Below the pieces are notes generated by a model. The model was not told where the DNA came from. It searched no databases and was given only the letters and a program-made list of their open reading frames with translations. 64,000 bases of DNA from Methylomonas sp. LW13 (GTDB lineage: Bacteria; Pseudomonadota; Gammaproteobacteria; Methylococcales; Methylomonadaceae). Positions 18,442 to 26,844 of this stretch are shown piece after piece. The first letter of the stretch is position 1; each line of letters begins with the position of its first letter. Position numbers and translations under genes: made by a program. The DNA lies in assembly GCF_016865255.1 (NCBI RefSeq), contig NZ_CP033381.1:1488001-1552000 (forward strand), written 5' to 3'.

Positions 18442-18731
18442 CCACCAAACATATCGCCGAACAGCACCATGCAACATTCGAGAATATCCGTCGGTTAGAC
18501 GATAACGGTAACGAATTCTGGCTGGCGCGCGCCTTGTCCAAAGTCTTGGATTATTCAGAGTTCCGGCATTTTTTGCCGGTACTGGAACGGGCTAAAGAGG
18601 CCTGTCGAAACAGTGGTCAGCCTCTAGATGACCATTTCGAGGATGCCCTCGAAATGGTCGAAATCGGTTCCGGTGCAAAGCACAAACTGCTAATGTGGGC
18701 CTATGTAAAACGTGAATTGATGGAGTGTTAG
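18438..18731 (+). pseudogene. DinD-like remnant
   Basis: A 97-residue frame beginning at ATG 18438, overlapping the hsdS end. Residues 1-80 match the N-terminal BRO/KilA-N-like part of DNA-damage-inducible DinD (FENIRRLDDNGNEFWLARAL, then VEIGSGAKH). The usual continuation, a C-terminal region about twice as long, is absent, and the last 18 residues look unrelated. It is likely a fragment. DinD-like genes are often found inside type I RM operons. Confidence 0.6.
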
Positions 18732-18733
18732 CC

Positions 18734-18964
18734 ATGTTGCAACAACAGCTGATTGAAGAAATCAAACAAATTCCCAGCGATAAGCTGGGCGAGATTTACG
18801 ATTTGGTGCATTACTTTCGACTGGGTTTGGAGCGAGAAGCATCGCAGCCTGCCGCTACCGGACAACGACGTCCCATAGGCCTGGCCAAAGCCAGTTTTAA
18901 AGTGCCGGATAGTTTTTTTGCACCGTTACCAGCGGATTTGCTGGATGAATTTGAAGGGCGCTAA
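18734..18964 (+). CDS. DUF2281-type antitoxin
   Basis: 76 residues from ATG 18734, preceded by GGAG at about 8 nt; an in-frame GTG at 18725 is less likely. The N-terminal pattern QQQLIEEIKQIPSDKLGEIYDLVHYFR fits DUF2281/VapB-like antitoxins, and the C-terminus is the disordered, proline-containing toxin-wrapping tail. The stop touches the start of the PIN-domain toxin (no gap), so the two form a toxin-antitoxin operon inside the RM locus. Confidence 0.75.
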   Translation: MLQQQLIEEIKQIPSDKLGEIYDLVHYFRLGLEREASQPAATGQRRPIGLAKASFKVPDSFFAPLPADLLDEFEGR

Positions 18965-19351
18965 GTGAAAGTTTTATTGGATACCTGTGCTTTTCTCTGG
19001 TTGGCCAGCGATGACGCGGCATTGAGCGAAAAGGCCAAGACCGTGTTTCAAGATCCTGATAACACGGTGTTGTTAAGTAGCGTGTCGATTTGGGAAGTGT
19101 TGGTCAAGCATCAGTTGGGAAAGTTGCCACTACCTCTGGCACCCGAAGCGTTTGTTCGCCAACAATGCCGCGACCATTTGATCGATTATTTGCCGCTGGA
19201 TGAAAAGGCCGTTTTCCAATTAAGTCGCTTGCCAACCTTGCACCGCGATCCTTTTGATCGCATGTTGATATGCCAAGCGATGGCACATGATTTGGTTATT
19301 TTGACTGCCGATAGTCTGATTAGCCAGTATCCCGTCGCGACGTTGTGGTGA
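18965..19351 (+). CDS. PIN-domain toxin VapC-like
   Basis: 128 residues from GTG 18965. The PIN residues are visible: LLDTCAFLW (Asp6), SSVSIWEVLVK (Glu near 44), HRDPFDRMLICQA (Asp residues near 95-99) and LTADSLISQY (Asp near 117), the acidic set that binds Mg2+ in VapC ribonucleases. It belongs to the PIN group with an SIWE motif that pairs with DUF2281 antitoxins. It overlaps the upstream reading frame of hsdM slightly (19345-19351). Confidence 0.85.
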   Translation: MKVLLDTCAFLWLASDDAALSEKAKTVFQDPDNTVLLSSVSIWEVLVKHQLGKLPLPLAPEAFVRQQCRDHLIDYLPLDEKAVFQLSRLPTLHRDPFDRMLICQAMAHDLVILTADSLISQYPVATLW

Positions 19352-19359
19352 GAAAAAAC

Positions 19360-21291
19360 ATGCTTGAAAAAGTTAAATCGGCACGCCGCGCCAAAGCCCC
19401 CAAAGCCATCGCCTCCACGCAATCGCTGTCGTCTTTCGTCAAAGCCATTTGCGACGTAATGCGCCGTTCCAATTGCGCCAGCGCCTTGCAATATGTGCCT
19501 GAACTGACCTGGATTCTGTTTTTGCGCATTCTCGATGCCCAGGAGCAAAAAGCCCTGGAACAAGCCGAAGCCTTGGGCAACGACTATTCGCCGGCTTTGC
19601 GGGCGCCGTATCGCTGGCAGGATTGGGCCGCGCCGTATTCCGATAAGCCGGATGCGCCGAAAACGCCGGAAGGTTATCGGTTTGGTTGGAAGCGGCAAGC
19701 CTTGTTCGAAGCCGGTGAAGGCAGTTTGTTCGATTTCATCAATAACCAATTGCTGCCGCATTTGCATCGGCTGGATGTCGACCCGCGCACTCAACTGCCT
19801 AACGCCAGCGCCAGCCCGAAGCAGCGCGTGATTGGCCGTATCATGACGGCGGTGGAAAAGGTGCGCGTGGATAGCGAAACCAATCTGTGCGACATTTTCG
19901 ACAAGGTGCATGAAATCCACATCGATCATATCGACGACACCCATTTCTTTACCCTGTCGCAAGTCTATGAAGATTTGCTGCTGAAAATGGGCGAAAAGAA
20001 CTCGGACGGCGGCCAGTTTTTCACGCCGCGCGAAGTGATTCGGGCGATGGTGAATGTGCTCGATCCGCAGCCGGGCGAAACGGTGTACGACCCCTGTTGC
20101 GGCACCGGCGGCTTTTTGGCGGTGGCTTACGAGCATATCGCCTATCAACTAGGGCAATCGCCGGCCTCGACGGTGTTGGAAACGCTGAAGCACGATACGT
20201 TTTTCGGTCGGGAAAAGGAAAATCTGGTATTCCCCATCGCCTTAGCCAACCTGATTTTGCACGGCATCGATCAGCCCAATCTCTGGCACGGCAACACGCT
20301 GACTGCTAAACAAACCTACGACGGTTTATTAGAACACGCGCCGGCAACCTTTGATGTGATCCTGACCAATCCGCCGTTTGGCGGCAAGGAAGGCACGGAC
20401 GCGCAGAAAAACTACGATTTTGAAACCGGCTCCACGCAAGTGTTGTTTGTGCAGCATATCCTGGAAGAATTGAAAGCGCCGCTGGACGGTAAGCCGGGCG
20501 GGCGCTGCGGTATCGTGCTGGACGAGGGTTTGCTGTTCCGCACCAACGAAAGCGCTTTCGTGGAAACCAAACGTAAATTGGTGGATGAATGCGATTTGTG
20601 GTGCATCGTCAGTTTGCCGGGCGGGGTGTTTTCCACCGCCGGCGCGGGCGTTAAAACCAACCTGCTGTTTTTCCGCAAAGGTAGCAAAACCGAGCGCATT
20701 TGGTATTACGACTTGTCGCAAGTCAAAGTCGGTAAAAAGTCGCCGATGACGTTGGCGCATTTCGGTTTTGATCGACACGGCGGCCTATTGAGCGATGCCG
20801 AATTGCCGTCCACACTGACCGCCGACTGGCTGGCGGTGGAAGAAAATAACGACAAGCTCTTCCCGTCGTTTGCCCGTTTGCTGGCGAAACACGGCACGCC
20901 GGAAGCCGACAGCGATTTTTCCTGGACGGTCGATTTCGCCGCCCGCCGCGCAAAAGCCCGCGCAGACCTACAGCCCTTTATCGACGAAGCCAACCGGCTA
21001 ACCGAAGAACTATTGCCGTTACGGGAAACCTTGAAGGCATTCAAACGCGACAAAGCCGGCAAGGACAAAATCGCCGCCGCTGAAGACGCGATTAAAACCA
21101 CGGAAAAAGCCGTCCGCGAAGCCCAGGCCAAAGCCAGCGACATCGACGCCGCCGTTTTCGACCTGAAAGCTGTGAATCCGCATGCCAAAGCCGTTACTGA
21201 TACCCGTACCGTGCAGCAGATTATCGACAACATCAATCATCAAGGCGAGATAGTCGCGCGGGCTATGGCGAATTTAGCAGCCATGATCTAA
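19360..21291 (+). CDS. hsdM: Type I methyltransferase subunit HsdM
   Basis: 643 residues from ATG 19360; in-frame GTG codons at 19345 and 19348 overlap vapC. The N-terminal HsdM_N helical domain is followed by the N6-adenine methylase core with DPCCGTGGF near residue 244 (SAM binding) and NPPFGG near 336 (catalytic NPPF). A coiled coil occupies about residues 540-605. HsdM with HsdS modifies adenines in a bipartite site. The gene is intact while hsdR and hsdS carry stops. The order R-S-(TA)-M is less usual than R-M-S or M-S-R. Confidence 0.92.
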   Translation: MLEKVKSARRAKAPKAIASTQSLSSFVKAICDVMRRSNCASALQYVPELTWILFLRILDAQEQKALEQAEALGNDYSPALRAPYRWQDWAAPYSDKPDAPKTPEGYRFGWKRQALFEAGEGSLFDFINNQLLPHLHRLDVDPRTQLPNASASPKQRVIGRIMTAVEKVRVDSETNLCDIFDKVHEIHIDHIDDTHFFTLSQVYEDLLLKMGEKNSDGGQFFTPREVIRAMVNVLDPQPGETVYDPCCGTGGFLAVAYEHIAYQLGQSPASTVLETLKHDTFFGREKENLVFPIALANLILHGIDQPNLWHGNTLTAKQTYDGLLEHAPATFDVILTNPPFGGKEGTDAQKNYDFETGSTQVLFVQHILEELKAPLDGKPGGRCGIVLDEGLLFRTNESAFVETKRKLVDECDLWCIVSLPGGVFSTAGAGVKTNLLFFRKGSKTERIWYYDLSQVKVGKKSPMTLAHFGFDRHGGLLSDAELPSTLTADWLAVEENNDKLFPSFARLLAKHGTPEADSDFSWTVDFAARRAKARADLQPFIDEANRLTEELLPLRETLKAFKRDKAGKDKIAAAEDAIKTTEKAVREAQAKASDIDAAVFDLKAVNPHAKAVTDTRTVQQIIDNINHQGEIVARAMANLAAMI

Positions 21292-21473
21292 CGCTGCGTC
21301 GTTCCGAATGCATGGTAATAACCTGGGTTTGTAACATCGAACGAAGGACTTATGCATTTTGCTCAAGTGCTAGGAATTTTTGTAAATGCTGTTGAACTCG
21401 CTTTTTGTCACATTGATGTCATAAGGTATTTGTAAGCTAAAGCTTCAAATAAATAAAAATATGAGTCAGGAAA

Positions 21474-21662
21474 ATGAGCGAATTTTTCAACAAGAAGCCG
21501 ATGGAGCTTTTGGAGATTGAACAAGTGGTTAACGAATTGATGGAAGACTTGAGCCACCCGGTGAATAACAAAAGACATCCTTACCATCGAGATTGTGTAC
21601 AAGCGTTTAATGATTTGATGGCACATGCGGACACTATTCGCCAGCACTGGGCTTCTCATTAG
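21474..21662 (+). CDS. Small acidic/helical hypothetical protein
   Basis: A 62-residue frame with an AGGAAA ribosome site just upstream of ATG 21474. It is helical, with EIEQVVNELMEDLSHPV and a histidine-rich end (KRHPYHRDC, HADTIRQHW). No domain recognised. The preceding gap after hsdM (21292-21473) shows no other gene I can support. Confidence 0.5.
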   Translation: MSEFFNKKPMELLEIEQVVNELMEDLSHPVNNKRHPYHRDCVQAFNDLMAHADTIRQHWASH

Positions 21663-22307
21663 AACGATCTCAAAGCTCTACGGTCATCGGCCATGCTCAC
21701 GCCAGAAGTAAAGCGCCCGGTTTTGGATTGGCTGGCGCGTAGGTATAGGATTACGCTAATGATTGTTGTAGATCAAAAAATCCTTTATTTTTAGGCCTAT
21801 AGTGGCAGCGTCTTCACAGCAATAGGATCAGAAATACGATGACGGCAGAGCTGCAACTTAAACGTTACCATGTCTTTTTTGAAGATCTTACGCACCCTGG
21901 ATTCGGTTGCCATCGCGATGAATCCGGCGTCGTAATGATCACGCTCCATCGATTACGCTTATCTATTTATGGTCGGACATTCAACCGCCGTTGGAAATAA
22001 TCTCTTATCGCACGCTGGACAGCTTCTGCACATCACGTAGAAGCCATGGCGTGTTGCAGTTCTTGAATCGCGGTCTTTAGGGCTTTCAGTTGATGGTTTT
22101 GACTGGCTTAGCCATCCCAACTTTCCCGGTAGTAGTCATTGGCATTTTGGCCTGAATCGATTTCGCCGTGGGCCGGCATCTGTTCGTCTAATTTTCAATG
22201 TTGACTATAATTTCCAGCGATTCCAGTTCAGTTTCAGGATACCTGGGGCTTCAAGCCATTGCGGCTGTTCTGGCGGTGCGGTGAATCTTTATTGGGAAGA
22301 CAAAATC
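21663..22307. other. 645-bp gap with one weak small frame
   Basis: No recognisable gene. A 53-residue plus-strand frame runs from ATG 21839 to TAA 21998-22000 and begins MTAELQLKRYHVFFEDL; an AGGA lies 11 nt upstream. It has no recognised family and could be chance or a remnant. The rest (22001-22307) has several stops in all plus frames and no clear structure. Confidence 0.3.
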
Positions 22308-22865
22308 ATGGTGAAGCGCTTAACGGGGTATTTATGTGTTGTGTTTTTTACCGGCTGTGCAACGCTTAGCCAACAAGACTGCAAGCGGGGTGATTGGTTT
22401 GGTTTAGGGGTTCAAGACGGCCGTTCTGGAGAGGCGAGTGAGCGGCTGAGCGAACATCGAAAGGCATGCTCCGAATACGGTGTGGCGGTTAATGATTCGC
22501 AGTATTTTGCTGGCCGCGAACAGGGTATAAGAGAATACTGTCGTATCGATAACGCTTTTGAAGTGGGTTTGCAAGGCCATGATTACCGCCATGTTTGCCC
22601 GCCATCGATTGATGGTGTATTCAGCCGTTACCACGCAGCGGCTTACGCTGTACATAGAGAACGCGCCGAATTGGATAGGATAGATAACGAACTTTCCAGC
22701 AAAGAAATCAGCTTGGGGGATAACAAATTAAACGACAAAGACCGGGCCAGAATTCGTAACGATATAAGTCAATTGCGGCGTAACCGAGACCGGGCTCGGG
22801 ATGATCTTTACTACCACGAACGGCAACTCAACGAGTTTCGCCATGAGTCTCAGTCTTATCGCTGA
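22308..22865 (+). CDS. DUF2799 lipoprotein
   Basis: 185 residues from ATG 22308, with GGAAG about 9 nt upstream. The N-terminus is a lipoprotein signal (GYLCVVFFTGC, Cys near 16 after the lipobox). DUF2799 features follow: GDWFGLGVQDGRSG, YFAGREQGIREYC, and a C-terminal charged coiled coil (RAELDRIDNELSSKE to RNRDRARDDLYYHE). The family is periplasm-facing and of unknown function. Monocistronic by spacing. Confidence 0.75.
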   Translation: MVKRLTGYLCVVFFTGCATLSQQDCKRGDWFGLGVQDGRSGEASERLSEHRKACSEYGVAVNDSQYFAGREQGIREYCRIDNAFEVGLQGHDYRHVCPPSIDGVFSRYHAAAYAVHRERAELDRIDNELSSKEISLGDNKLNDKDRARIRNDISQLRRNRDRARDDLYYHERQLNEFRHESQSYR

Positions 22866-23022
22866 GTGGCTTCTTGGGATTCGGGACGATTCGTTGCAAG
22901 TATCCGGCTTATGCACAGATAAGCCGTTAGCAAAACACGGTATCTGTTAGGCAAGCTAGACATTGATAATTTTTTGAATTAACTCCGCCTTTAAGTTGCC
23001 TGGCAGCGTTTTTGCCTTTAAC

Positions 23023-23151
23023 TCATTCTCTCGGTTCGGGTTTGCCGTCGTTCAGTCTTTCCTGCTTGTCTTTCTCAAACTCGTGTTTCACGAAAAACAG
23101 GCCACCCATCAAGCCCAATAGCATTACGACTTCCAGTATTTCTCTCATCAT
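23023..23151 (-). CDS. Small single-pass membrane protein (42 aa)
   Basis: A short minus-strand frame from ATG 23151 (second ATG adjacent) to TGA 23023-23025, preceded by an AAAGGTGG ribosome site. It has a single hydrophobic segment, VVMLLGLMGGLFFV, followed by a charged tail with KHEFEKDKQERLNDG. The shape (short N-terminus, one helix, charged cytosolic tail) is that of many small stress or complex-stabilising membrane proteins. No function can be assigned. Confidence 0.5.
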   Translation of the reverse strand: MMREILEVVMLLGLMGGLFFVKHEFEKDKQERLNDGKPEPRE

Positions 23152-23319
23152 TTCAGCCACCTTTCATTTAGGAAAAAGCCTTGTTACTTCAGTGGGGTGA
23201 CTAATGATTTTTTGGACGGGCTACAAGCATAGGTTTTTACAACATTAGTTTCCCTCTCCTAACAGACTACCTTGGGAATTTGCATAGTCAATGATTAACC
23301 TGATGGTCAAATTAGCGGC

Positions 23320-24432
23320 TTACTGCAACAGCGGCAATAAACTCACCATGCCCCAGGCTATGCCGCCGGCGGCGGGAATCGTCAGAACCCAGGCCCAAAC
23401 AATCCGTTCGATCACGGAAAGTTTCAGGGTATAGGGATTTTTGGCAAAACCGACACCCATGATTGCTGTCGAGATACTATGCGTAGTGGAAACCGGCATG
23501 CCGAAATGTGCGGCGGCCAATAGAATGGTGGCGGAGCTGGTTTCCGCCGCGAAGCCATTGATTGGGTGCAGTTTGACCATTTTGTGGCCAAGGGTCTTGA
23601 TAATGCGCCAGCCGCCCACCGACGTGCCGAGCGCCATGATCAAGGCGCAACTGAAGACGATCCAGGTGTCGATGTCCTTTTCGCCGCCATCCGGACGCAG
23701 GAATTCCGCCCAACTGGGCAACTGATCGAGCGTGCCGGCGTTATTGGCCGCAAAAATGGCCAGTGCAATGATGCCCATGGTTTTTTGTGCATCGTTGCTG
23801 CCGTGGGCAAAGCCCATGTAACCGGCCGATAGCAATTGTGCTTTTCCGAACAGCGCATTGATCCATCTCGGCCGGGAGATTTGCGCCATGACACCGCCGG
23901 CCGAATTCATGCCGCTGATGATTGCCATCAACAAACCCATGATCAAAATGCCCAAGGTAAAGCCGGCAATTGGCGAGCTGATCATCGGAATCACCACTTT
24001 CCAGAGCAGGCCTTTGTTTTCGGTCCATACCAAGGCGGTTTTCGACCATATCAACACATCGGGATTATTGTGCCCCGCCGCCAGGGCCGCGCCGCATAAG
24101 CCGCCGATCAAGGCGTGGCTGGAAGAAGAGGGCAAGCCCAAGGCCCAGGTGATCAGATTCCAGATAATCGCCCCGGTCAGTGCGCAAATCAACACTTCGG
24201 AGGTAATCGTCACCATGCCGGTATCGACCAGCCCTGAGGAAATGGTTTTGGCTACCGCGGTGCCGGATAAGGCGCCGACCAGATTGGTCACGGCAGCCAG
24301 GATCACCGCCTGGGTGGGGGTTAATACTTTGGTGGCGACTACCGTGGCAATCGAGTTGGCCGTGTCGTGGAAACCGTTGACGAACTCGAATATCAGTGCC
24401 GCCAGAATGACCAGCAAAAGCAATGTCAGCAT
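23320..24432 (-). CDS. pit: Low-affinity inorganic phosphate transporter (Pit)
   Basis: A 370-residue inner-membrane protein with the two inverted PiT signature repeats: FVNGFHDTANSIATVVATKVLTP at the N-terminus and GFAHGSNDAQKTMG near residue 208, plus LPSSSSHALIGG and MPVSTTHSIS. These bind phosphate or metal-phosphate driven by H+ or Na+. It follows the PhoU-like DUF47 gene by 10 bp on the same strand, the common pit-accessory operon. No Pho-box-like repeat is seen before this operon, as expected of a constitutive transporter. Confidence 0.93.
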   Translation of the reverse strand: MLTLLLLVILAALIFEFVNGFHDTANSIATVVATKVLTPTQAVILAAVTNLVGALSGTAVAKTISSGLVDTGMVTITSEVLICALTGAIIWNLITWALGLPSSSSHALIGGLCGAALAAGHNNPDVLIWSKTALVWTENKGLLWKVVIPMISSPIAGFTLGILIMGLLMAIISGMNSAGGVMAQISRPRWINALFGKAQLLSAGYMGFAHGSNDAQKTMGIIALAIFAANNAGTLDQLPSWAEFLRPDGGEKDIDTWIVFSCALIMALGTSVGGWRIIKTLGHKMVKLHPINGFAAETSSATILLAAAHFGMPVSTTHSISTAIMGVGFAKNPYTLKLSVIERIVWAWVLTIPAAGGIAWGMVSLLPLLQ

Positions 24433-24442
24433 GACGGAGCCA

Positions 24443-25072
24443 CTAAGAATTTTTTAATACGATGTGGTAAACCACGTTGCCGGCATCGCGACAGCGGTCA
24501 ATGGCTTTTTCCAGGATTTCGAACAAATTGGTTTTTACCAGATAACGGATCGGATCGGTTTCGTTGGCGTAGACGTCGCGATACAGCTCAAGTATCTGTT
24601 CGTCGGCTTCCGCTTCAATCGTTTGCAGTTGATCGTTGAGTCTTTTGACTTCGTCCAAATCCATGCCTTTGCGCAGTTGACCAACCATTTGTTCCAAAAC
24701 TTGGCAGGCTTGTTCCAGCATGACAGCGCGGCTGTTGAAATCGACATCGCCGATCCGCTCCGATGCCAGCGTATAACGCTCGGCAAATTTTTCGACGACT
24801 TTCGGAATCTTATACAGCGCGCCGTTTAGGGCTTCTATATCCTCGCGGTCCAGGACGGTCACGAAGGTATTGACTAATTCTTCGCTGATTTGGCCGAATA
24901 AATTCTTTTCCCGGCGCCGCGCCTGTTTAAATTTTTCTAGTGACTGTTGGGTGGTGGGTGTGCTTAGCAGTTCTATCAAAGCTTTGGCCGAGGCGTGTGC
25001 CGATTCCGCACTAGCTTCAAGCAATCCATAAAATTTATCGCCTTTGCCAAAAATGGTTTGTAGAGAGAACAT
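24443..25072 (-). CDS. DUF47 PhoU-like Pit accessory protein
   Basis: 209 residues, all helical, with the DUF47 pattern (RREKNLFGQISEELVNTFVTVLDREDIEAL; ERIGDVDFNSRAVMLEQAC). DUF47 proteins are PhoU-fold, metal-binding partners of Pit transporters. The downstream gene encodes Pit, 10 bp away, supporting that role. The start has only a weak upstream ribosome signal. It is distinct from the true PhoU gene later in the window (60955). Confidence 0.85.
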   Translation of the reverse strand: MFSLQTIFGKGDKFYGLLEASAESAHASAKALIELLSTPTTQQSLEKFKQARRREKNLFGQISEELVNTFVTVLDREDIEALNGALYKIPKVVEKFAERYTLASERIGDVDFNSRAVMLEQACQVLEQMVGQLRKGMDLDEVKRLNDQLQTIEAEADEQILELYRDVYANETDPIRYLVKTNLFEILEKAIDRCRDAGNVVYHIVLKNS

Positions 25073-25201
25073 GGTGTACCTTAATTGTGACGGTTTTGTT
25101 GCATATTGTATAACAGCGTGGCGGCATGTGCAGAAACTGTCGGCAATTTGCCGGCCGCATGCGTAGCGGATGTCATCAGGCGCTAAACTGCCAAGCGCGG
25201 G

Positions 25202-26647
25202 TTAATCACGTTTTTGCAAAATGTCCTTAACCGCGCGAATTGCCGATTGGCTGGCGCCGTTGGAGTGGGTATCTTCGGAAAAGTCTCCGGCAAAATAGAT
25301 GCGGCCTTGCGGTTTTCTCAACGACTCGGAAAGGCTATCGAAGCGCGATCGGCCGACCGGCCATGACGCTATCGCGCGCGGATGGTAACGGTAAAAGCTC
25401 ATCCGTTTGACCAACTGCCGGAAACCGGGCCATTGTTTGTCAAACGCCGCCAGCAAAGCTTCCCGAATCTGGTCCGGATCGCTCATCCGCGAGTTAAACC
25501 GTTCTGCGTCGGCACCGCTGATCAATAAATTCAACAGCGCATCGGCGCCGGATTTTGATCCGCCCTCATAAATCACCCCCAGCGGACTGTCGGTCATAAT
25601 CGGCAATATGCTGTCGCCGTCGCGGGTCCAGAAGCTGCTGGCGGCCTTATCTACCGTGACGTGCGCGGTAAAGTAGGCGCCGGCCGATTGGGTTTGGATA
25701 GCTTGCTTGCGCTCGGCGCTCAACGGCGGAGCGAACTGAATGTCGTTGAGCCGGAATAATGGAATGGCAGTGATCACGTATTTGGCGCGGAATAGCTTTT
25801 GCCGCAGACTGCTTTGGTCCGACGTAAGCACTTCCACATTGTTGTCGGTGGCGGTGATATGAGTGACTTGCTGGTTCAGCAGGATGCGGTCCCGGCCGAT
25901 AAAATTGGCCAGCGCTTGCGCGGCTCGTTGATTGCCGCCGACTACATGGCGGGGTGCCAGACCATTGCCGGAAAAATAATGCCATTCGGCAATGCCGTCC
26001 AGCGCGCTGATTTTTCGCCAGGAGGTAGCATATTCCGGTTCGGTTTCAATGCGCACCAACTCTTGGGCTTTGGGCGACAGGCCGCTGGTGCTTTCGATCC
26101 AGTCGGCAAAGGAAATTTCTTGCAGCGCCAGCATATCCTCGGACAAGGGCCGCAAAGCCAATTGCTGATAAAGCTCGGCCATTTTGGCGTCCCAGCGTTG
26201 ATAGGCTTGCAATTCGTCGGTATCCAACACCGATGCCAGAAACTCCTGATTGGTACTTTGCGTAAACGGATACAGCTTGCCCTGGTAATAAAAACTGGAA
26301 AAACTGCTGTAAGCCGTTTCCATCGGCACATGCAAATCCCGGAAAATCTCGATAGCCGGGTTATTTTCCCAAAACTCTTCCAAACCCACTTCGGCATGCG
26401 TGCCGTCCGGGTAAGCCGCGGTGCGGATGCGGCCGCCAACACGCGGACTCATTTCCAAAATCACGGCAGTTTTGCCGGCTTTCTTTAAATGATAGGCGGC
26501 GCTCAAACCCGACAGGCCGGCGCCGACGATCAACACATCGGCGCTAAGCGGTTCGGCGGCTAAGGCGGCGGAGCGCAAGCTTAGCGACAGGGCCAACACA
26601 ATGAAACAGATGGAACGGGCCAGTTGCTTGAGGGGTAGGGTGGTCAT
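25202..26647 (-). CDS. Secreted flavin-containing amine oxidase
   Basis: 481 residues from ATG 26647, which has GAGG 8 nt upstream and gives a good signal peptide (ICFIVLALSLSLRSAALAAEP); the longer frame to 26743 is not secretory. FAD-binding motifs: VGAGLSGLSAAYHLKKAG with a distal Glu, SPRVGGRIRT, and a C-terminal IYFAGDFSEDTHSNGA. This fits the monoamine oxidase family, substrate unknown. It is divergent from eutBC, with Pho-box-like repeats between them, so ethanolamine or a related amine is a possible but unproven substrate. Confidence 0.8.
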   Translation of the reverse strand: MTTLPLKQLARSICFIVLALSLSLRSAALAAEPLSADVLIVGAGLSGLSAAYHLKKAGKTAVILEMSPRVGGRIRTAAYPDGTHAEVGLEEFWENNPAIEIFRDLHVPMETAYSSFSSFYYQGKLYPFTQSTNQEFLASVLDTDELQAYQRWDAKMAELYQQLALRPLSEDMLALQEISFADWIESTSGLSPKAQELVRIETEPEYATSWRKISALDGIAEWHYFSGNGLAPRHVVGGNQRAAQALANFIGRDRILLNQQVTHITATDNNVEVLTSDQSSLRQKLFRAKYVITAIPLFRLNDIQFAPPLSAERKQAIQTQSAGAYFTAHVTVDKAASSFWTRDGDSILPIMTDSPLGVIYEGGSKSGADALLNLLISGADAERFNSRMSDPDQIREALLAAFDKQWPGFRQLVKRMSFYRYHPRAIASWPVGRSRFDSLSESLRKPQGRIYFAGDFSEDTHSNGASQSAIRAVKDILQKRD

Positions 26648-26778
26648 CTGCGTCGCCTCTGCGTGATTATGGGTTGCCAGCCGGTTCGCTATTCGAATCG
26701 GCAGCGAATTCTCGCTACGGTACGAGCCAAATATTGCAGGCAAATGACTCGATTGTAACTAAAGGTCTGCTGCCGACT

Positions 26779-26807
26779 ATGTCACATAATAGTCACAAAC
26801 TTGTCGT
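26779..26807 (+). promoter_or_regulatory. PhoB-box-like direct repeats upstream of eutB
   Basis: Three 7-mers start 11 nt apart: ATGTCAC (26779), TAGTCAC (26790) and TTGTCGT (26801), separated by ATAA and AAAC. This matches the 7+4 architecture and CTGTCAT/C consensus of PhoB half-sites. The run ends 37 bp before the eutB start and 132 bp from the amine oxidase start, so it could serve either or both. It is a sequence match only; binding is not shown. Confidence 0.6.
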
Positions 26808-26844
26808 ATTCTCGAGTTTTACCCTATCGTAAGCTGCCCGACTG

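Noticed and set aside
21352-21435. 27-residue frame starting MHFAQVLGIF
   Set aside because: AAGGA lies only about 3 nt from the ATG, too close for a ribosome site, and the frame is very short.
25073-25200. Pho-box search before the Pit operon
   Set aside because: Only a single CGTCACA half-site near 25086 and no 11-nt partner, so I do not claim regulation.
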